The translations under genes were made by a program, and so were the position numbers. This document shows, piece after piece, positions 33,003 to 43,459 of a DNA stretch of 64,000 nt. The first letter of the stretch is position 1; each line of letters begins with the position of its first letter. The stretch lies in NCBI GenBank assembly GCA_900095095.1, contig FMBT01000291.1, positions 124,001-188,000 of the forward strand. The letters run 5' to 3'. Below the pieces are notes generated by a model, which was not told the origin of the DNA, searched no databases, and saw nothing but the letters and a program-made list of their open reading frames with translations. The stretch is from Fragilariopsis cylindrus CCMP1102 (taxonomy: Eukaryota > Bacillariophyta > Bacillariophyceae > Bacillariales > Bacillariaceae).

Positions 33003-34235
33003 ATGATATCCGTACCTCTTCCCACCAACGCTTATTTTTTCGTCCTGCTCTTATTCGCCATTATTGTCGAAATGACTTCAGCTTGGACCGCAAAATGGAT
33101 CAATCTCGACCTTAGTAGTAAAATAAGTCCCCCGAGAAGTGGTCATGTCGCATTTGGATTAAATGAAAAAATATACGTATTTGGTGGATATGCTGAAGAC
33201 GAAACAACCGAAGAACGCTATCCGACTAACGATCTATGGGTTTTTAATCCTGCTGCAGCTGCAGGTGCTGAATCATCGTGGAAGAACGTGGAACCTCCAT
33301 CGTCGTCGCAACCGCAATCTCGTTTAGTAGCAGCCTCTGTTACGTGTAAACTGGACAAAGATACGTCCGTTGGAGTAGTTATCGGCGGATGGGATTCTAA
33401 AAAAGCAGGGACTGGTGGTGATATTTTAAAAGATGTACAGGTCTATAGTGAAGATGATAGAGACAGCGCTGGTAGTAGTGATAGTAGTAATAATAATGGT
33501 ACCTGGAAGGAATTATCTACTGACGTACTACAACAATCTACCAGTCGATTGTGTGCGGTAACGTTGGCGGGAGAGGATGAAACATCGTCTTCCACAAAAA
33601 TTCTTATTCACAATCATCGTTGCACCGATCATGTAATACTCCTTGACGTACAAACTTCAGAGATGTGTCAGCAACCCGTTACTGGATCAATCCCATCTGC
33701 ACGAGGTCTGCACTCTATTGTTCGTCTTCCTGGTACCAACAGAATAGTTTTATTCGGTGGTGCAGCTCAGGATGGTAACATGTCGAATGAAGTATTCATT
33801 TTGGATACAGAATCATGGGCCTGGGAGGAAATTGAAAGCATTGATGATGGACCAAGTCCAAGTCCACGTGCTTCTCCATGCCTTATTGCTTTGGATTCAG
33901 ATTCTTGTATTGTATTTGGAGGTGCAACTAATACTGATGCTGGGTTGCATGGATGCAGTGACACGTGGTTGCTCGACCTAGTAGAAAGTAAGAACAATAA
34001 CGATGATTCATCCAATACAAAAGCAAAATGGACTCAGCTATACCAAGACGAATCTACCGAAACGCCTCCAGGACGAAATGCTGCTACCTTAACTCCACTT
34101 CCATCGAAACCTTCAGGGTTGTGTGAAGATGAAAATGATAATGATAATTCGCAATTCTTCTTATTGAGTGGAGGTTGGTACCCATTTCGTACAACATATG
34201 GCGACAATTTCGTATTGAAGGTTTCCAGAGAATAG
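33003..34235 (+). CDS. Secreted kelch-repeat protein
   Basis: I start at ATG 33003 (410 residues), giving a signal peptide (FFVLLLFAIIVEMTSA). Five kelch-like blades are visible by their Gly-Gly pairs: IYVFGGY, GVVIGGW, IVLFGGA, CIVFGGA and FLLSGGW, each preceded by an Arg-containing RSGH or PRAS-type turn. A beta-propeller for protein or glycan binding is implied; no enzymatic domain is attached. Ser/Asn insertions separate blades 2 and 3. The signal peptide ends TSAW rather than AF, so secretion or ER is as likely as plastid. Confidence 0.8.
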   Translation: MISVPLPTNAYFFVLLLFAIIVEMTSAWTAKWINLDLSSKISPPRSGHVAFGLNEKIYVFGGYAEDETTEERYPTNDLWVFNPAAAAGAESSWKNVEPPSSSQPQSRLVAASVTCKLDKDTSVGVVIGGWDSKKAGTGGDILKDVQVYSEDDRDSAGSSDSSNNNGTWKELSTDVLQQSTSRLCAVTLAGEDETSSSTKILIHNHRCTDHVILLDVQTSEMCQQPVTGSIPSARGLHSIVRLPGTNRIVLFGGAAQDGNMSNEVFILDTESWAWEEIESIDDGPSPSPRASPCLIALDSDSCIVFGGATNTDAGLHGCSDTWLLDLVESKNNNDDSSNTKAKWTQLYQDESTETPPGRNAATLTPLPSKPSGLCEDENDNDNSQFFLLSGGWYPFRTTYGDNFVLKVSRE

Positions 34236-34955
34236 TCGTGATGGCTATAGATCAATTTAATGGATGATACTTCGTAATTAGTGAAACGTCAGGGGTATAT
34301 AGAACATGACAAGTTATCCGAGCGATACTACATAAGATTGCAGCACGTCGAGAATCTAAACGAAAAATACGACAACTACAACAGAAGGCCTTGTTTCCTG
34401 TTTTTACCCTGCAATTGTTAATGCGGTGTGCTGTAATGGAGGAGGTGCGAATAGAAGAAAAAGCAACCAAGCAAATGAGAGACTGTGCTTTTTACTTCGA
34501 CTTTTCTGAACTAACTTACTATGATCACATGAAATGATTAATTATGAACTCACAATGATATGTGTAAAAAAATATAATTTCTTATTTTAAGAGATTTTTT
34601 TTAGGAAAAATGTCAACTACTATTTATCTACTTCAAGTATGTATAATATAGTATAATATGTTATATCACTCATGTAGGTCAATTATAATGCAATCAATGA
34701 ATTGGTAAAACGGTACGCGAAAGATGAAATTAGATCTCATTGGTGACGAACGAGCGAGTGATAGTCTCACTTTCTCAATTATATTCAAGATACAGTCGTG
34801 TGTCTTAGAGAATAGGAAACTGTATTATATGGCTAATACAGATCAGATAGTATACATTTTTTTGGATAAAAAATTAGCGATGATTGCAAAAAACGATTAA
34901 AAGCGGAAATTGCTTTTTACTTGGTGATATCCGCAGATGGGGCGATCTCGATGAC
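34236..34955. other. Intergenic between convergent genes
   Basis: No supported feature; AT-rich. Confidence 0.35.
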
Positions 34956-35828
34956 TTAAGATGATGCTAGTAGCGCTGCTTGTGCTTCCTTTAATTCATT
35001 TGGTGGGACTATCGCAAGATATTTTTTCATGGCGGATGTCACAATAGCAGTATACGTGTAGAGATCCTCCACGCTTTCGTTTTCTTCTTCCGGAGTTTTG
35101 ATTAAAAATTCCAGTTCGGCTCTCAGATTTTCCATATTCGTTAAGATGTCATTTCGTAACAAATAGGCAATCGATTGTTCATTTTTGGGTGTCGCACCTC
35201 CACCTAAATACGCATTCGCACGATCGGGATCGGAGTAGTAGATATTATCACCATATTTATTGAAGGTTTTTTTAAATGTAATCTTGTCGTAGGTTGGACT
35301 TTGTAATATTGTCAGAGCTTTGGACATGGCATCTTTGGACGGTTTATTGCTGTTGTTGTTGTTGTCACCCGAATGAACCAGCGTGTTAATTTCGTTCAAT
35401 TCTTGATCAATTTTCAATATCGGTACAAGTAGCGTTGGGTACGCATCAACTTTCCCTTTATTACCAGCATCACCCGCTTCTAATTCTCCACCATATTTCA
35501 TGTTATCCTTATCGACTTGTTCCCAAATACGAAGTTGTTCCAGTACGGGATTCAGGAGCGGATTAGGCCGAAACAGGCGGTCATCGCTAGCAGCAGAGGC
35601 CGAGGACGGTACAGATGTCAACGATGCCACCATTATCGGAACTCCTACCAGCGCCAAACCCAAGAAATCACGGCGATTATTGGAAGTAGTAGTGGTAGAA
35701 ATAGGATTTTTATCGGTGAATTTTACATCGATTTTATCGGAAGACGAAGCAGTAGTCCTCATCGATAAACCGGAACATTCATCCAAGATGATCATGGATA
35801 CACCGAGTAAGTGTATTAAAACGTTCAT
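34956..35828 (-). CDS. Thylakoid-lumen protein candidate with Tat-like signal (helical bundle)
   Basis: Uninterrupted 290 residues. N-terminus: short signal peptide, Ser/Thr-rich transit region, then NNRRDFLGLALVGVPIMVAS and SASAASD, a classic twin-Arg lumen signal with AxA-type cleavage near residue 80. The mature about 210 residues are mostly helical and acidic, with the stretch NAYLGGGATPKNEQSIAYLL. Size and layout recall PsbQ/Psb31-type extrinsic photosystem II proteins, but I do not see a diagnostic motif and offer this only as a possibility. An Asn run breaks a loop at about 155. Divergent from the Erv1 gene. Confidence 0.6.
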   Translation of the reverse strand: MNVLIHLLGVSMIILDECSGLSMRTTASSSDKIDVKFTDKNPISTTTTSNNRRDFLGLALVGVPIMVASLTSVPSSASAASDDRLFRPNPLLNPVLEQLRIWEQVDKDNMKYGGELEAGDAGNKGKVDAYPTLLVPILKIDQELNEINTLVHSGDNNNNSNKPSKDAMSKALTILQSPTYDKITFKKTFNKYGDNIYYSDPDRANAYLGGGATPKNEQSIAYLLRNDILTNMENLRAELEFLIKTPEEENESVEDLYTYTAIVTSAMKKYLAIVPPNELKEAQAALLASS

Positions 35829-36221
35829 GTTTATATTTGTGGTTTTTTTTTCCTATATTTGTGAATAATTATGAAATCAAATTATGCTTTCTATTATTAG
35901 CTTTCGACCGTATCCCATCGTCATCGTCTTCGTCGTCATAGCCAATGTGACGACATAAGAATTTTTGTCAGATTAATTTTTTGTTGAGATTTCATCTGTT
36001 TATGAGTCAGTGATTTTAGCATGCACGACTCAGAAAAAAATCGAATCGAATCAATCATTCACAAACATGCACAAGGTATTTTTGTGTGATTTTATGACGA
36101 TTGATGTGTATACAATAATTTAGTATGCCAACCAATGTATTTTGACTGATTGTTGATTGTACTGTAGCAATAGTCGTCTTTAGTCATAATAAATAGTGCA
36201 ACAAACTAGAATCATACTACC
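35829..36221. promoter_or_regulatory. Divergent intergenic region
   Basis: Upstream of both the lumen protein and Erv1 genes. Contains AATCGAATCGAATC near 36040, resembling units upstream of RPB4. Confidence 0.35.
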
Positions 36222-36710
36222 ATGGCACCTCAAAAGAAGGAAGGGCTCTTTCAAGATACCGACTGCGAAAGACCAGCATGTGATGATATGCAGGCAGTTC
36301 TGGAGATGAAAAAGAAGTATGATACTAATAATAATAAAATAATAAAAACAAAAAAAGTGGAATGTCCACCGGGTACTGCAGAATTGGGTCGAAGTTCCTG
36401 GAAGTTATTACATAGTATGGCGGCATGGTATCCAGATACACCAACAACGGAACAAAAAACAAAAATGAGGAACTTTTATGACACCCTTGCCGAATTTTAT
36501 CCCTGTACGTATTGTGCACAAGATTTTCAAGAGAGTATCGAAAAGTCTCCTGTGGAGGTCGAATCACGAAAAGATCTATGTCTATGGTTGTGTAAACAAC
36601 ACAATCTAGTGAGTGAAAAACTTGGTCAACCATTATTTAAATGCAATATGAAAAATCTAGATGAACGATGGAGAAAGTCTTCTTCTTCGGAATGTAACAA
36701 CAATTCTTGA
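36222..36710 (+). CDS. ERV1: Erv1/ALR FAD-linked sulfhydryl oxidase
   Basis: Single exon, 162 residues. The FAD-binding start GRSSWKLLHSMAAWYP (56-71), the redox pair YPCTYC (C95, C98) and the structural CX16C pair (C124, C141, in CKQHN..FKC) are all present. An N-terminal CERPAC may serve as the shuttle disulfide. Family role: oxidation of Mia40 (or direct oxidation) in the mitochondrial intermembrane space. No signal peptide, which agrees with import from the cytosol. A Lys/Asn-rich stretch at 30-46 is an insertion. Confidence 0.92.
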   Translation: MAPQKKEGLFQDTDCERPACDDMQAVLEMKKKYDTNNNKIIKTKKVECPPGTAELGRSSWKLLHSMAAWYPDTPTTEQKTKMRNFYDTLAEFYPCTYCAQDFQESIEKSPVEVESRKDLCLWLCKQHNLVSEKLGQPLFKCNMKNLDERWRKSSSSECNNNS

Positions 36711-37773
36711 GTACATTCAATTACCACCAAGCAGGTCATCTCATCTCAGGGAAGTGGAAATGAAAATGAGACACAGTAATCATCGAATTGAAGTTGGAGA
36801 ATCGAATCGATACAGTACCATATATTATTTGTACGATGACAGGCACGTGTCTCAACTCATACGGTATCGATCTGTAGCGAGTAACGGGTAAAAAAAAAAC
36901 ACAGAGTATATTATAAATCGAATAACTTCTTTGTTACAAACGTCGCTTCGTACTCAAGCATGTTCGTGTCATTGAGTTGTTGTACTATACTGCATTTAAG
37001 TGGAGAATTGTCGTTATCCAAACAATAAACTCTGTCGATAAAAGTTTGAGAGCTAGCTTCTGTTGGTAGAGAGAGATAGGACCCGATGATATATTCCCCT
37101 GCACACCATTATATCTCTACCTCTATACTTCCTCTGTATTGGAAAGGGTCTTCCCCCTATTTCTAGATCTACTAGCTAGAATTGGTTATAATTGGAGAAG
37201 AATATAATATTAAGTATTAGAACCCCTGTAGACCGATAATTTTCTCCATTATTGCATTCTTTTTTTTGACCTTTACCACAACAGCAGTAAGATGTTGCCC
37301 TCTATTGAATACTAATAGGAATACAATGCAGAAATAGTACCACAAAACGAAAACTGTAAAATAGAAACACACACCAACATTGTTATCTGCATCTGCGTCT
37401 GCAATGAATGAATCTAGTCTATTGGTGCTATAAAAAGATCAATCTAGAATACCTCGAATAATACTTTTAAGTATTTGTTGTCATACAATCTGTTAAGAAC
37501 ATTCAAATTGCCTAAATACTCAATACTAAAAACTAATACTCTAGTAAATGGTATGAAAAGTCACAACTATTCAGTAGATACCACGATGCATTTACTTTTG
37601 TAAATAACCAGAAACTAAATATTTGGGGTTTCGTTACGCATGCATCTATGCATTCTAATTCATCTTTCAGATTATTTGTTCCTCTACTTTTCTTATTTTT
37701 TCCTTATCACTACCCAGTCGATTCGAATAAGTTTCAACTAAAAACATGTATGTATTCCCGATCACATTTATTT
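36711..37773. other. Intergenic, about 1 kb
   Basis: AT-rich spacer without a supported gene, RNA or repeat. Confidence 0.35.
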
Positions 37774-39801
37774 CTAACTATGAGCTGCTTTTTTCTCTTC
37801 TAATTTTGCAAAAGTTCCTGTATTTGCATACTCCAACATCCTTCCCGCAGTCGCATTTCCAATACCGGGGAGCTTCGTCTTGCCCTTAGAAAATGACATG
37901 GCGTTCGCTGCGGTGATTTCTTCTTTAAGTTCGGTAAGAGTGGCGATCGCCTTGACGTACGATGATCCTGCATTACGATTCCCCTCATCAAAATAATACT
38001 TGGAACACTGCTTGAATGCTAGGATCAGCCCAGCATTTGCGGGATTACCACACGCTGCTTCCGCCGCCGCCTCCATGGAACTCTTTTTTTCTTCCTTGAC
38101 ATCGGCAAATCCGTATTTTTCGATAATTGCTTCCATGATTTCTTTCGGAGTTTTCTCGTTGTTTACCATCACTAGCTTGCCAATTTCCATCTTGGCATTT
38201 CTATTGTTTGGGATGTCAACTTTGCCATCTACTAAAGCAACAAAATCGGCGGCCTAAGATTTTATAAAAAAACACATACAGTAATAATAATGTACCAACA
38301 GAAACAAAAATGAATGAGGGTAAAATTTCAAGAACATTTATGATTAATTAGATAAAGATAAATCAAAGTATGATTTAAAAATACAGAAATAGAAATAGAA
38401 ATATAAAAAAAACTTACCGCTTTTTTCTTCCCAGCACCAGTCGACAAATCGATTCCAAGTGATTCTGCTTGCTGGAACAATTCTTGTGCAACAGGATTGT
38501 CTTCATTCTTCATCACACCGACGCCTTCCTTTTTCTCCTCCTTAATTCGAAGCATTTCATCCTTTTCTTCCTCGGAGGGTTCCTCTGTGTACCAAGGGAA
38601 AACACGATGAACATCCTTATTCTCCAGGCGAGGAGCCTTGTAGGAGCACGGAATAAGACGACCAATATCCTCGTTGTAAGCACCACGACAATGAATCTTC
38701 ATTATCGATTAGTGAATGCATCAAAACAAACGGGTGTTTCAGAAAAGAATAGGATAGAACAAATCGAGGTACATTTGAAACAGCAAATAATTGTGAGAAC
38801 ATCAACAACAAAATCCACTGGAACTTCTTTTATATTTGTGTGTCTGTTTGTTTGGTAAAACACACACCTTATCGTAATCATCCTCGACGAACTTTAAATT
38901 GCCTTGACATAAAGGACATTGAGACAATCGACCGTGGAGCTCTCCATCGATGACCTTAAACAGAACAAAGTTTTTGACTCCCCCCTGGATTTGTCCGTTC
39001 CATTTCAGGAAATCTTTTAGTCCACCAACCGTCATTTTGGCATACTTATGATATAAACTCAGCATCTGATTAAATTCCTCTTCCTCTGAGGTCGATTTCA
39101 GTTTCGCTTTTTTCGATGCGGGTTCCTCGTCGTCGTTGTCGTCCTCGCCAGTTTTTCCTTCTTATGAGCTACCTTCAGACGTGTCATAATATCATTGACA
39201 TCACCATCACCACTACTCCTCTACCTTTTTTCTTTTTCTTGGTCTTATTTGGGCCTCCTTGAGTTTTTGAATAATTTCATCTTTTTTTTCACCATCCCGT
39301 GAACAAATCATGATTCGGCGAATGATCTTCCAAATAATCCTCCACAAATTCTTCGGGACCACAGGTATTCCCACCTTGATGTAGTTTACGAGGAATCTTG
39401 AAACATAATAGATGATGAGAATTACTGACACTATATCCACTATCTTCCTTCGCTGGTGCTGACACCATAATCTTTAACTCCTCTTTCAGATCTGTTCCTT
39501 GCATGATTTACATTTAGCGCGATTCGATTTCGCGGGCTAATACATACAAGTCAAGTGAGTGTATCGAAAGGCAAAAACAAAACGAAGAGGGAATGGGTGA
39601 ATGAGTGGTGGTACATGGTATTATGGTATTGGTACGGATCTCGATCGACAATGCTAAAGGTTCTCATACAGCCCTAATAATCCAAGATACAACAAAACAC
39701 AATATTGATCGTCATTGATAATCTCGACGACAAGAAAATCAATTCGTACTAGGACAATGAATTATAGAACGTACCTCGATACTGTAAGTGGTTTCCGACA
39801 T
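37774..39801 (-). CDS. PARP-type zinc finger + PADR1 + Pol-beta-like HhH protein, no PARP catalytic domain
   Basis: Exons: 39801-39775, 39536-about 38869, 38696-38418 and 38253-37774. Exon 2 encodes a PARP-type finger (AKSNRAKCKSCKEQI, then SHHLLCFKIPRKL and CGPEEFVEDYL), a Lys/acidic linker and the PADR1 zinc fold (GGLKDFLKWNGQIQGG, QCPLCQG). Exon 3 supplies its last cysteines (HCRG, PCS). Exon 4 ends with a helix-hairpin-helix like the 8-kDa domain of DNA polymerase beta (NAGSSYVKAIATL, LPGIGNATAGRMLEY). The frame then stops, with no ADP-ribosyltransferase domain. Exon 2 changes frame about five times (near 39500, 39300, 39225, 39160), often beside A runs. Likely role by homology: DNA-break sensing. 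Confidence 0.75.
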
Positions 39802-40926
39802 GATGATTAAGATATTTGGTTGATTTGAAGTTGTGTAAATATGATACTGGCTGATATAAAAGCTTTTCTTTATTGTGGCCTTTTTGAAATTATTGATTGA
39901 TTGTGAGAATGCTGCTGAATCTTTGAGTGCTACTTTCAACTTTTGAACTTGTACCGCCGGTAAAGCACAGTTTCCCCCGTGTATAGAAAAGGTGTGTGAT
40001 CATAAAGCGCGCGCTACTTTTTGTTGTGTCATGCATACACAGTACAACAATTTGAAATAGCCTTTTAACTTTTAACTCTTTTTTCAAGAAAGTGATGTGG
40101 ACTTCTATTTTTACCAATGTGTAGGTAGCACAATGAAACAAATTGGAGAACGATTGCATGTATTGATCTATTACGGTATAATGATCTAATTGAAACACTT
40201 TGGTCTAATGTTAAAGCTCAACTTAAGTTCTTGAACAATCAGGACATTGTCTGATTAGTTAGAAGAAAACAAGTGATTCTGGAGTACTCATAAGGCCTGC
40301 ATCATCAATCCCCCCTGCTGTACCAGCCCACCATTATATGGTGTGAGAATTCCTGTGTGAAAACCCACAATACTGTCATCCTCTGACCTGAAGATAAATC
40401 ATTCCCTCCAACAATCAAGTAGGAATTAGTAGCAGTAGCAGTAGCAGTAACAGCAGCAGCAGCAGTAGCAATGGCACCACCATACACCATTATGACCAAC
40501 ATTAGTAGTAATTACTAATACTACTAGTAGAAGAAAGGCTGGTCATATAAAAAGAGCTGAAGGTGACAGGAATATGACCAGCAAGTTATGAAGGTAGTAT
40601 CCAGTTTGTCTATGTATAGTTAAGGTATAATGTACTAAAGCTATCCTCTACTTATGTGCCAAACTCTATACTGAACGAACAAAGTGGGGTATGTTATTAG
40701 TTTACAAAAATACATGTCTTCTGATATAAAGGACAATGATAAAAATAGATGATATGGGGTGTCCTGTATGGAATGTTCGATAAAGATGGAGGACTTATGA
40801 AAATAGTGTGATTTTTTTTGTTGCGTTTTTTACTCAATCTTTTTCCTCTTCCTTTTTTACCTTAAATTACGCTGACAAGCATGAGATATCTCTACTATTT
40901 TTAGTGAAGATTTAGTTGATAATAGT

Positions 40927-41109
40927 CATTCCTTTTCTTCAACCATAAACAACAACCCATCCATACATCCATCCATCCATCCATTTATCAGCAATGCAGC
41001 AGATATCATCTCATGATTGACTTTTATAGCATTCCTTTTCTTTAACACAGACAACAACCCATTCATCCACCCATCCATCCATCCATTCATCAGCAATGCA
41101 GCAGATATC
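40927..41109. repeat. Direct duplication of an 80-bp unit containing (CATC)n
   Basis: Units 40927-41007 and 41030-41109 share the same start (CATTCCTTTTCTT), a central CATC tetranucleotide array and the same end (CAGCAATGCAGCAGATATC). Confidence 0.85.
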
Positions 41110-41888
41110 TGGCAACATCTCATGTGCATTTTGCATTCATTCACATTATGCTTCAAAAAAAGCTAGATCCAACCAGATAGTTGATTGACAGAGAATGATA
41201 GAATGTGAGGGTTGGTTACTATAGTACTGTATGTAAATTGTAGGATAGAGGAGGAGGAATAAGATGATAGATCAGGATGACCTAAAATAAATGCCCTTCA
41301 AAATAAGATGAAAAATTATTTTAAAAAAAGACTAAAAAGAGAACACCTTGGATTCCAACCCTATCCCTACCGTAGTACTTTTTAACCGCGCTTTATCGAA
41401 CAAACTCAAACATCTCATTTTGTATTAAATGCCGACGTAAAATCTCAAGGAGTGTTAAAGCTGTAAAAAGGAATCAAGCGATTTATTTTTATACAACGCG
41501 CGCGCTAGTAGAAAAAATCAAAGTCCAGAAGAGAAATCTATTCTGGACTCATTCTTTTGGAAACATCGTGTTTTGTTGTGCGGCAGCTCCGGAGCTGACG
41601 TGACCGCTGAAAGCGCTTCTTCTTCCACAACCATCCTCACTCCTAGAGGAAGCTCTTTTAGTATCTTTAGTGGCTAGTGAACCCCGGAACACAAGTGGTC
41701 CGGAATACACAATCCACCAAAAATAGGTCACATCAGTTCAGTCCCGAGTTAGCCACGACTGACAACAATCAACCTCTTTTGACGAAACTATATACACTTA
41801 GATAGATCCAGAAAAACGTGTTCAACAAAACCGAGGTAAGCCAGAAGAATGATTCACAATAATTACTTTAGTCGCATAGCAACTCCGG

Positions 41889-41914
41889 CTAAATTTAGTG
41901 CAACTAAATTTAGT
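41889..41914. repeat. Paired palindromic CTAAATTTAGT units
   Basis: Two copies of CTAAATTTAGT separated by four bases; each core CTAAATTTAG is its own reverse complement. Confidence 0.8.
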
Positions 41915-42096
41915 CAATTTTGTATACAAAACAAAAAAATCCAACAACTACCGTAATATATCTTCAAATCATCTTCTGGCCTCTTTGCTGTCTCATTGTA
42001 TGTCCAAGAAGTGCAACGTTACGTAACTAGCTACTGTACTGTAGGGGGTTTGAAAGACGCCAACGATACAGTGAAAACAAAACAAAAACAAAAATC

Positions 42097-43131
42097 ATGA
42101 AGAAAGTGCCGCTACTTTTTTCACTATTTATCTTCCTCCTGATCTCAGTACTCCATGCCTTTACGTTTCGACAAAACTGTTATAGGAAGCAGACAGCAGA
42201 TGAGCTTCTTAGTTTAACACGAAGTAGAAGAAGAAATACGGCAACCCCCACAAGCTCCGCTGCTCTTTGGAACAGTGTCGTTGGGGACGACGACGACGAA
42301 AATGCTGTTCGCGTAAAGGATCTTCTAAGTGACATCCCGACACCAACTTTGCTGATCGAAATGTCTCTCGCCGAAAGTGCAATCAATAATACATCGTTAT
42401 CGTTATCAAGAAGCAGTTTAGATGAAATCTTGCGACAGAACTTCGATGACCAAAGGAAAAGTAGCGAAGATGATGATAATGATGATGATGATAATAAAGA
42501 CATTTTACATGTATTGGATGGATCAATTTTTATACATACTCAAGTGACCGACACAAGCATCAGAGATCAAATTAATCGAGAGGTCGGTTCAGGAAAGAGT
42601 TCGATCATTGCATCAGTCGATGTCACTTCAAAAAATCATGTACCAGGGTTAGCATACGTTGGTATCGGCTTGAGTAATCATCATGTAGGAGGATATTACT
42701 GGGCGAGAGGCATGGGTATAGGTGCATCCCTTGAAGCTCATGGGGTTCTTTTTCGCGAGGCATCACCATCATCGTCGTCGTCGTCTCGTAATATTAATAG
42801 TAGCACTGACGACGAAAACGGGGTACCGGGGGAGTTATATTGGAAAAGGCGAGATCCTAGTATGTTGGTTTCTCAAGGAGCGACTACAGATGAATCAAGT
42901 AATAGTAATGATGGTAAACGATCGGAATGGATCGACTTCCTACAAGTTGGTGATACGGTACAATTAGTTCCCCTTAATGTTTCGAGGGTTCTACGTGAAT
43001 CGAAATTTCAACGTCTAATTGGAGTGCGTAGAATTGGTCGACCCCTAGGTTCAGATCCTATCGTCGAACGAATATGGAAACGATCCACTACTGTGGAGGG
43101 TAGTAGTCCCGGATCTTGGATAGCTATGTAA
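42097..43131 (+). CDS. Plastid-targeted protein of unknown function
   Basis: Uninterrupted 344 residues. Residues 1-21 are a signal peptide ending SVLHAFTF, a plastid-type Phe motif, followed by a basic, Ser/Thr-rich transit region. The mature part has acidic runs (about 65-70, 125-135) and a conserved-looking core IIASVDVTSKNHVPGLAYVG with GLSNHHVGGYYWARGMGIG. No known domain recognised. The C-terminus (RLIGVRRIGRPLGSDP) is basic. The previous 1 kb upstream is repeat-bearing intergenic DNA. Confidence 0.6.
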   Translation: MKKVPLLFSLFIFLLISVLHAFTFRQNCYRKQTADELLSLTRSRRRNTATPTSSAALWNSVVGDDDDENAVRVKDLLSDIPTPTLLIEMSLAESAINNTSLSLSRSSLDEILRQNFDDQRKSSEDDDNDDDDNKDILHVLDGSIFIHTQVTDTSIRDQINREVGSGKSSIIASVDVTSKNHVPGLAYVGIGLSNHHVGGYYWARGMGIGASLEAHGVLFREASPSSSSSSRNINSSTDDENGVPGELYWKRRDPSMLVSQGATTDESSNSNDGKRSEWIDFLQVGDTVQLVPLNVSRVLRESKFQRLIGVRRIGRPLGSDPIVERIWKRSTTVEGSSPGSWIAM

Positions 43132-43459
43132 CCGAGTAAGTCATCACATCACATCATTAGAATGTAATATAATATATTGTGTTCAAAAAAAATTATTAAA
43201 AAAAACCTCAAATTGGTGTCTCTCTTTACACATTATGTCTAGAATGCTGCACTTAATCTAGCGCAACTATAACTCGTTTTGTAATCTCAATGATTCATTT
43301 CTTTTGATAGTACTACGAATCAAAAAAATTGAAGATGCCCTGGGCAGTTTAAAAAAATGTACCAATGGCATCCTGGGAACGTTGATAAAAGGGAAGTTAG
43401 CTGTTTGATTTGTTCTCCTTTGAATGAATATTTCATCAATTTGTTTATCTTGAATTCAG
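43132..43459. other. Intergenic between convergent genes
   Basis: A/T tracts only. Confidence 0.35.

Larger units (their letters stand above)
39802..42096. other. Long intergenic region with repeats
   Basis: About 2.3 kb. Contains a (CAG/CAGTAG)n-like stretch near 40428-40475, a duplicated 80-bp unit (40927-41109) and paired CTAAATTTAGT palindromes (41889-41914). No supported gene. A stretch near 40180-40240 faintly resembles the end of a DDE transposase, too weak to call. Confidence 0.4.

Noticed and set aside
40004-40018. AAAGCGCGCGCTAC as an E2F site for the PARP-finger gene
   Set aside because: The order of T and GC blocks does not match TTTSGCGCSAAA on either strand.
40180-40240. Short plus-strand reading resembling the end of a DDE transposase (IETLWSNVK)
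   Set aside because: Only about 20 residues match a loose pattern, with no terminal repeats or upstream domain.
40926-41156. Minus-strand 76-codon frame with NGWMDG repeats
   Set aside because: It is simply the translation of the CATC microsatellite in the duplicated block.
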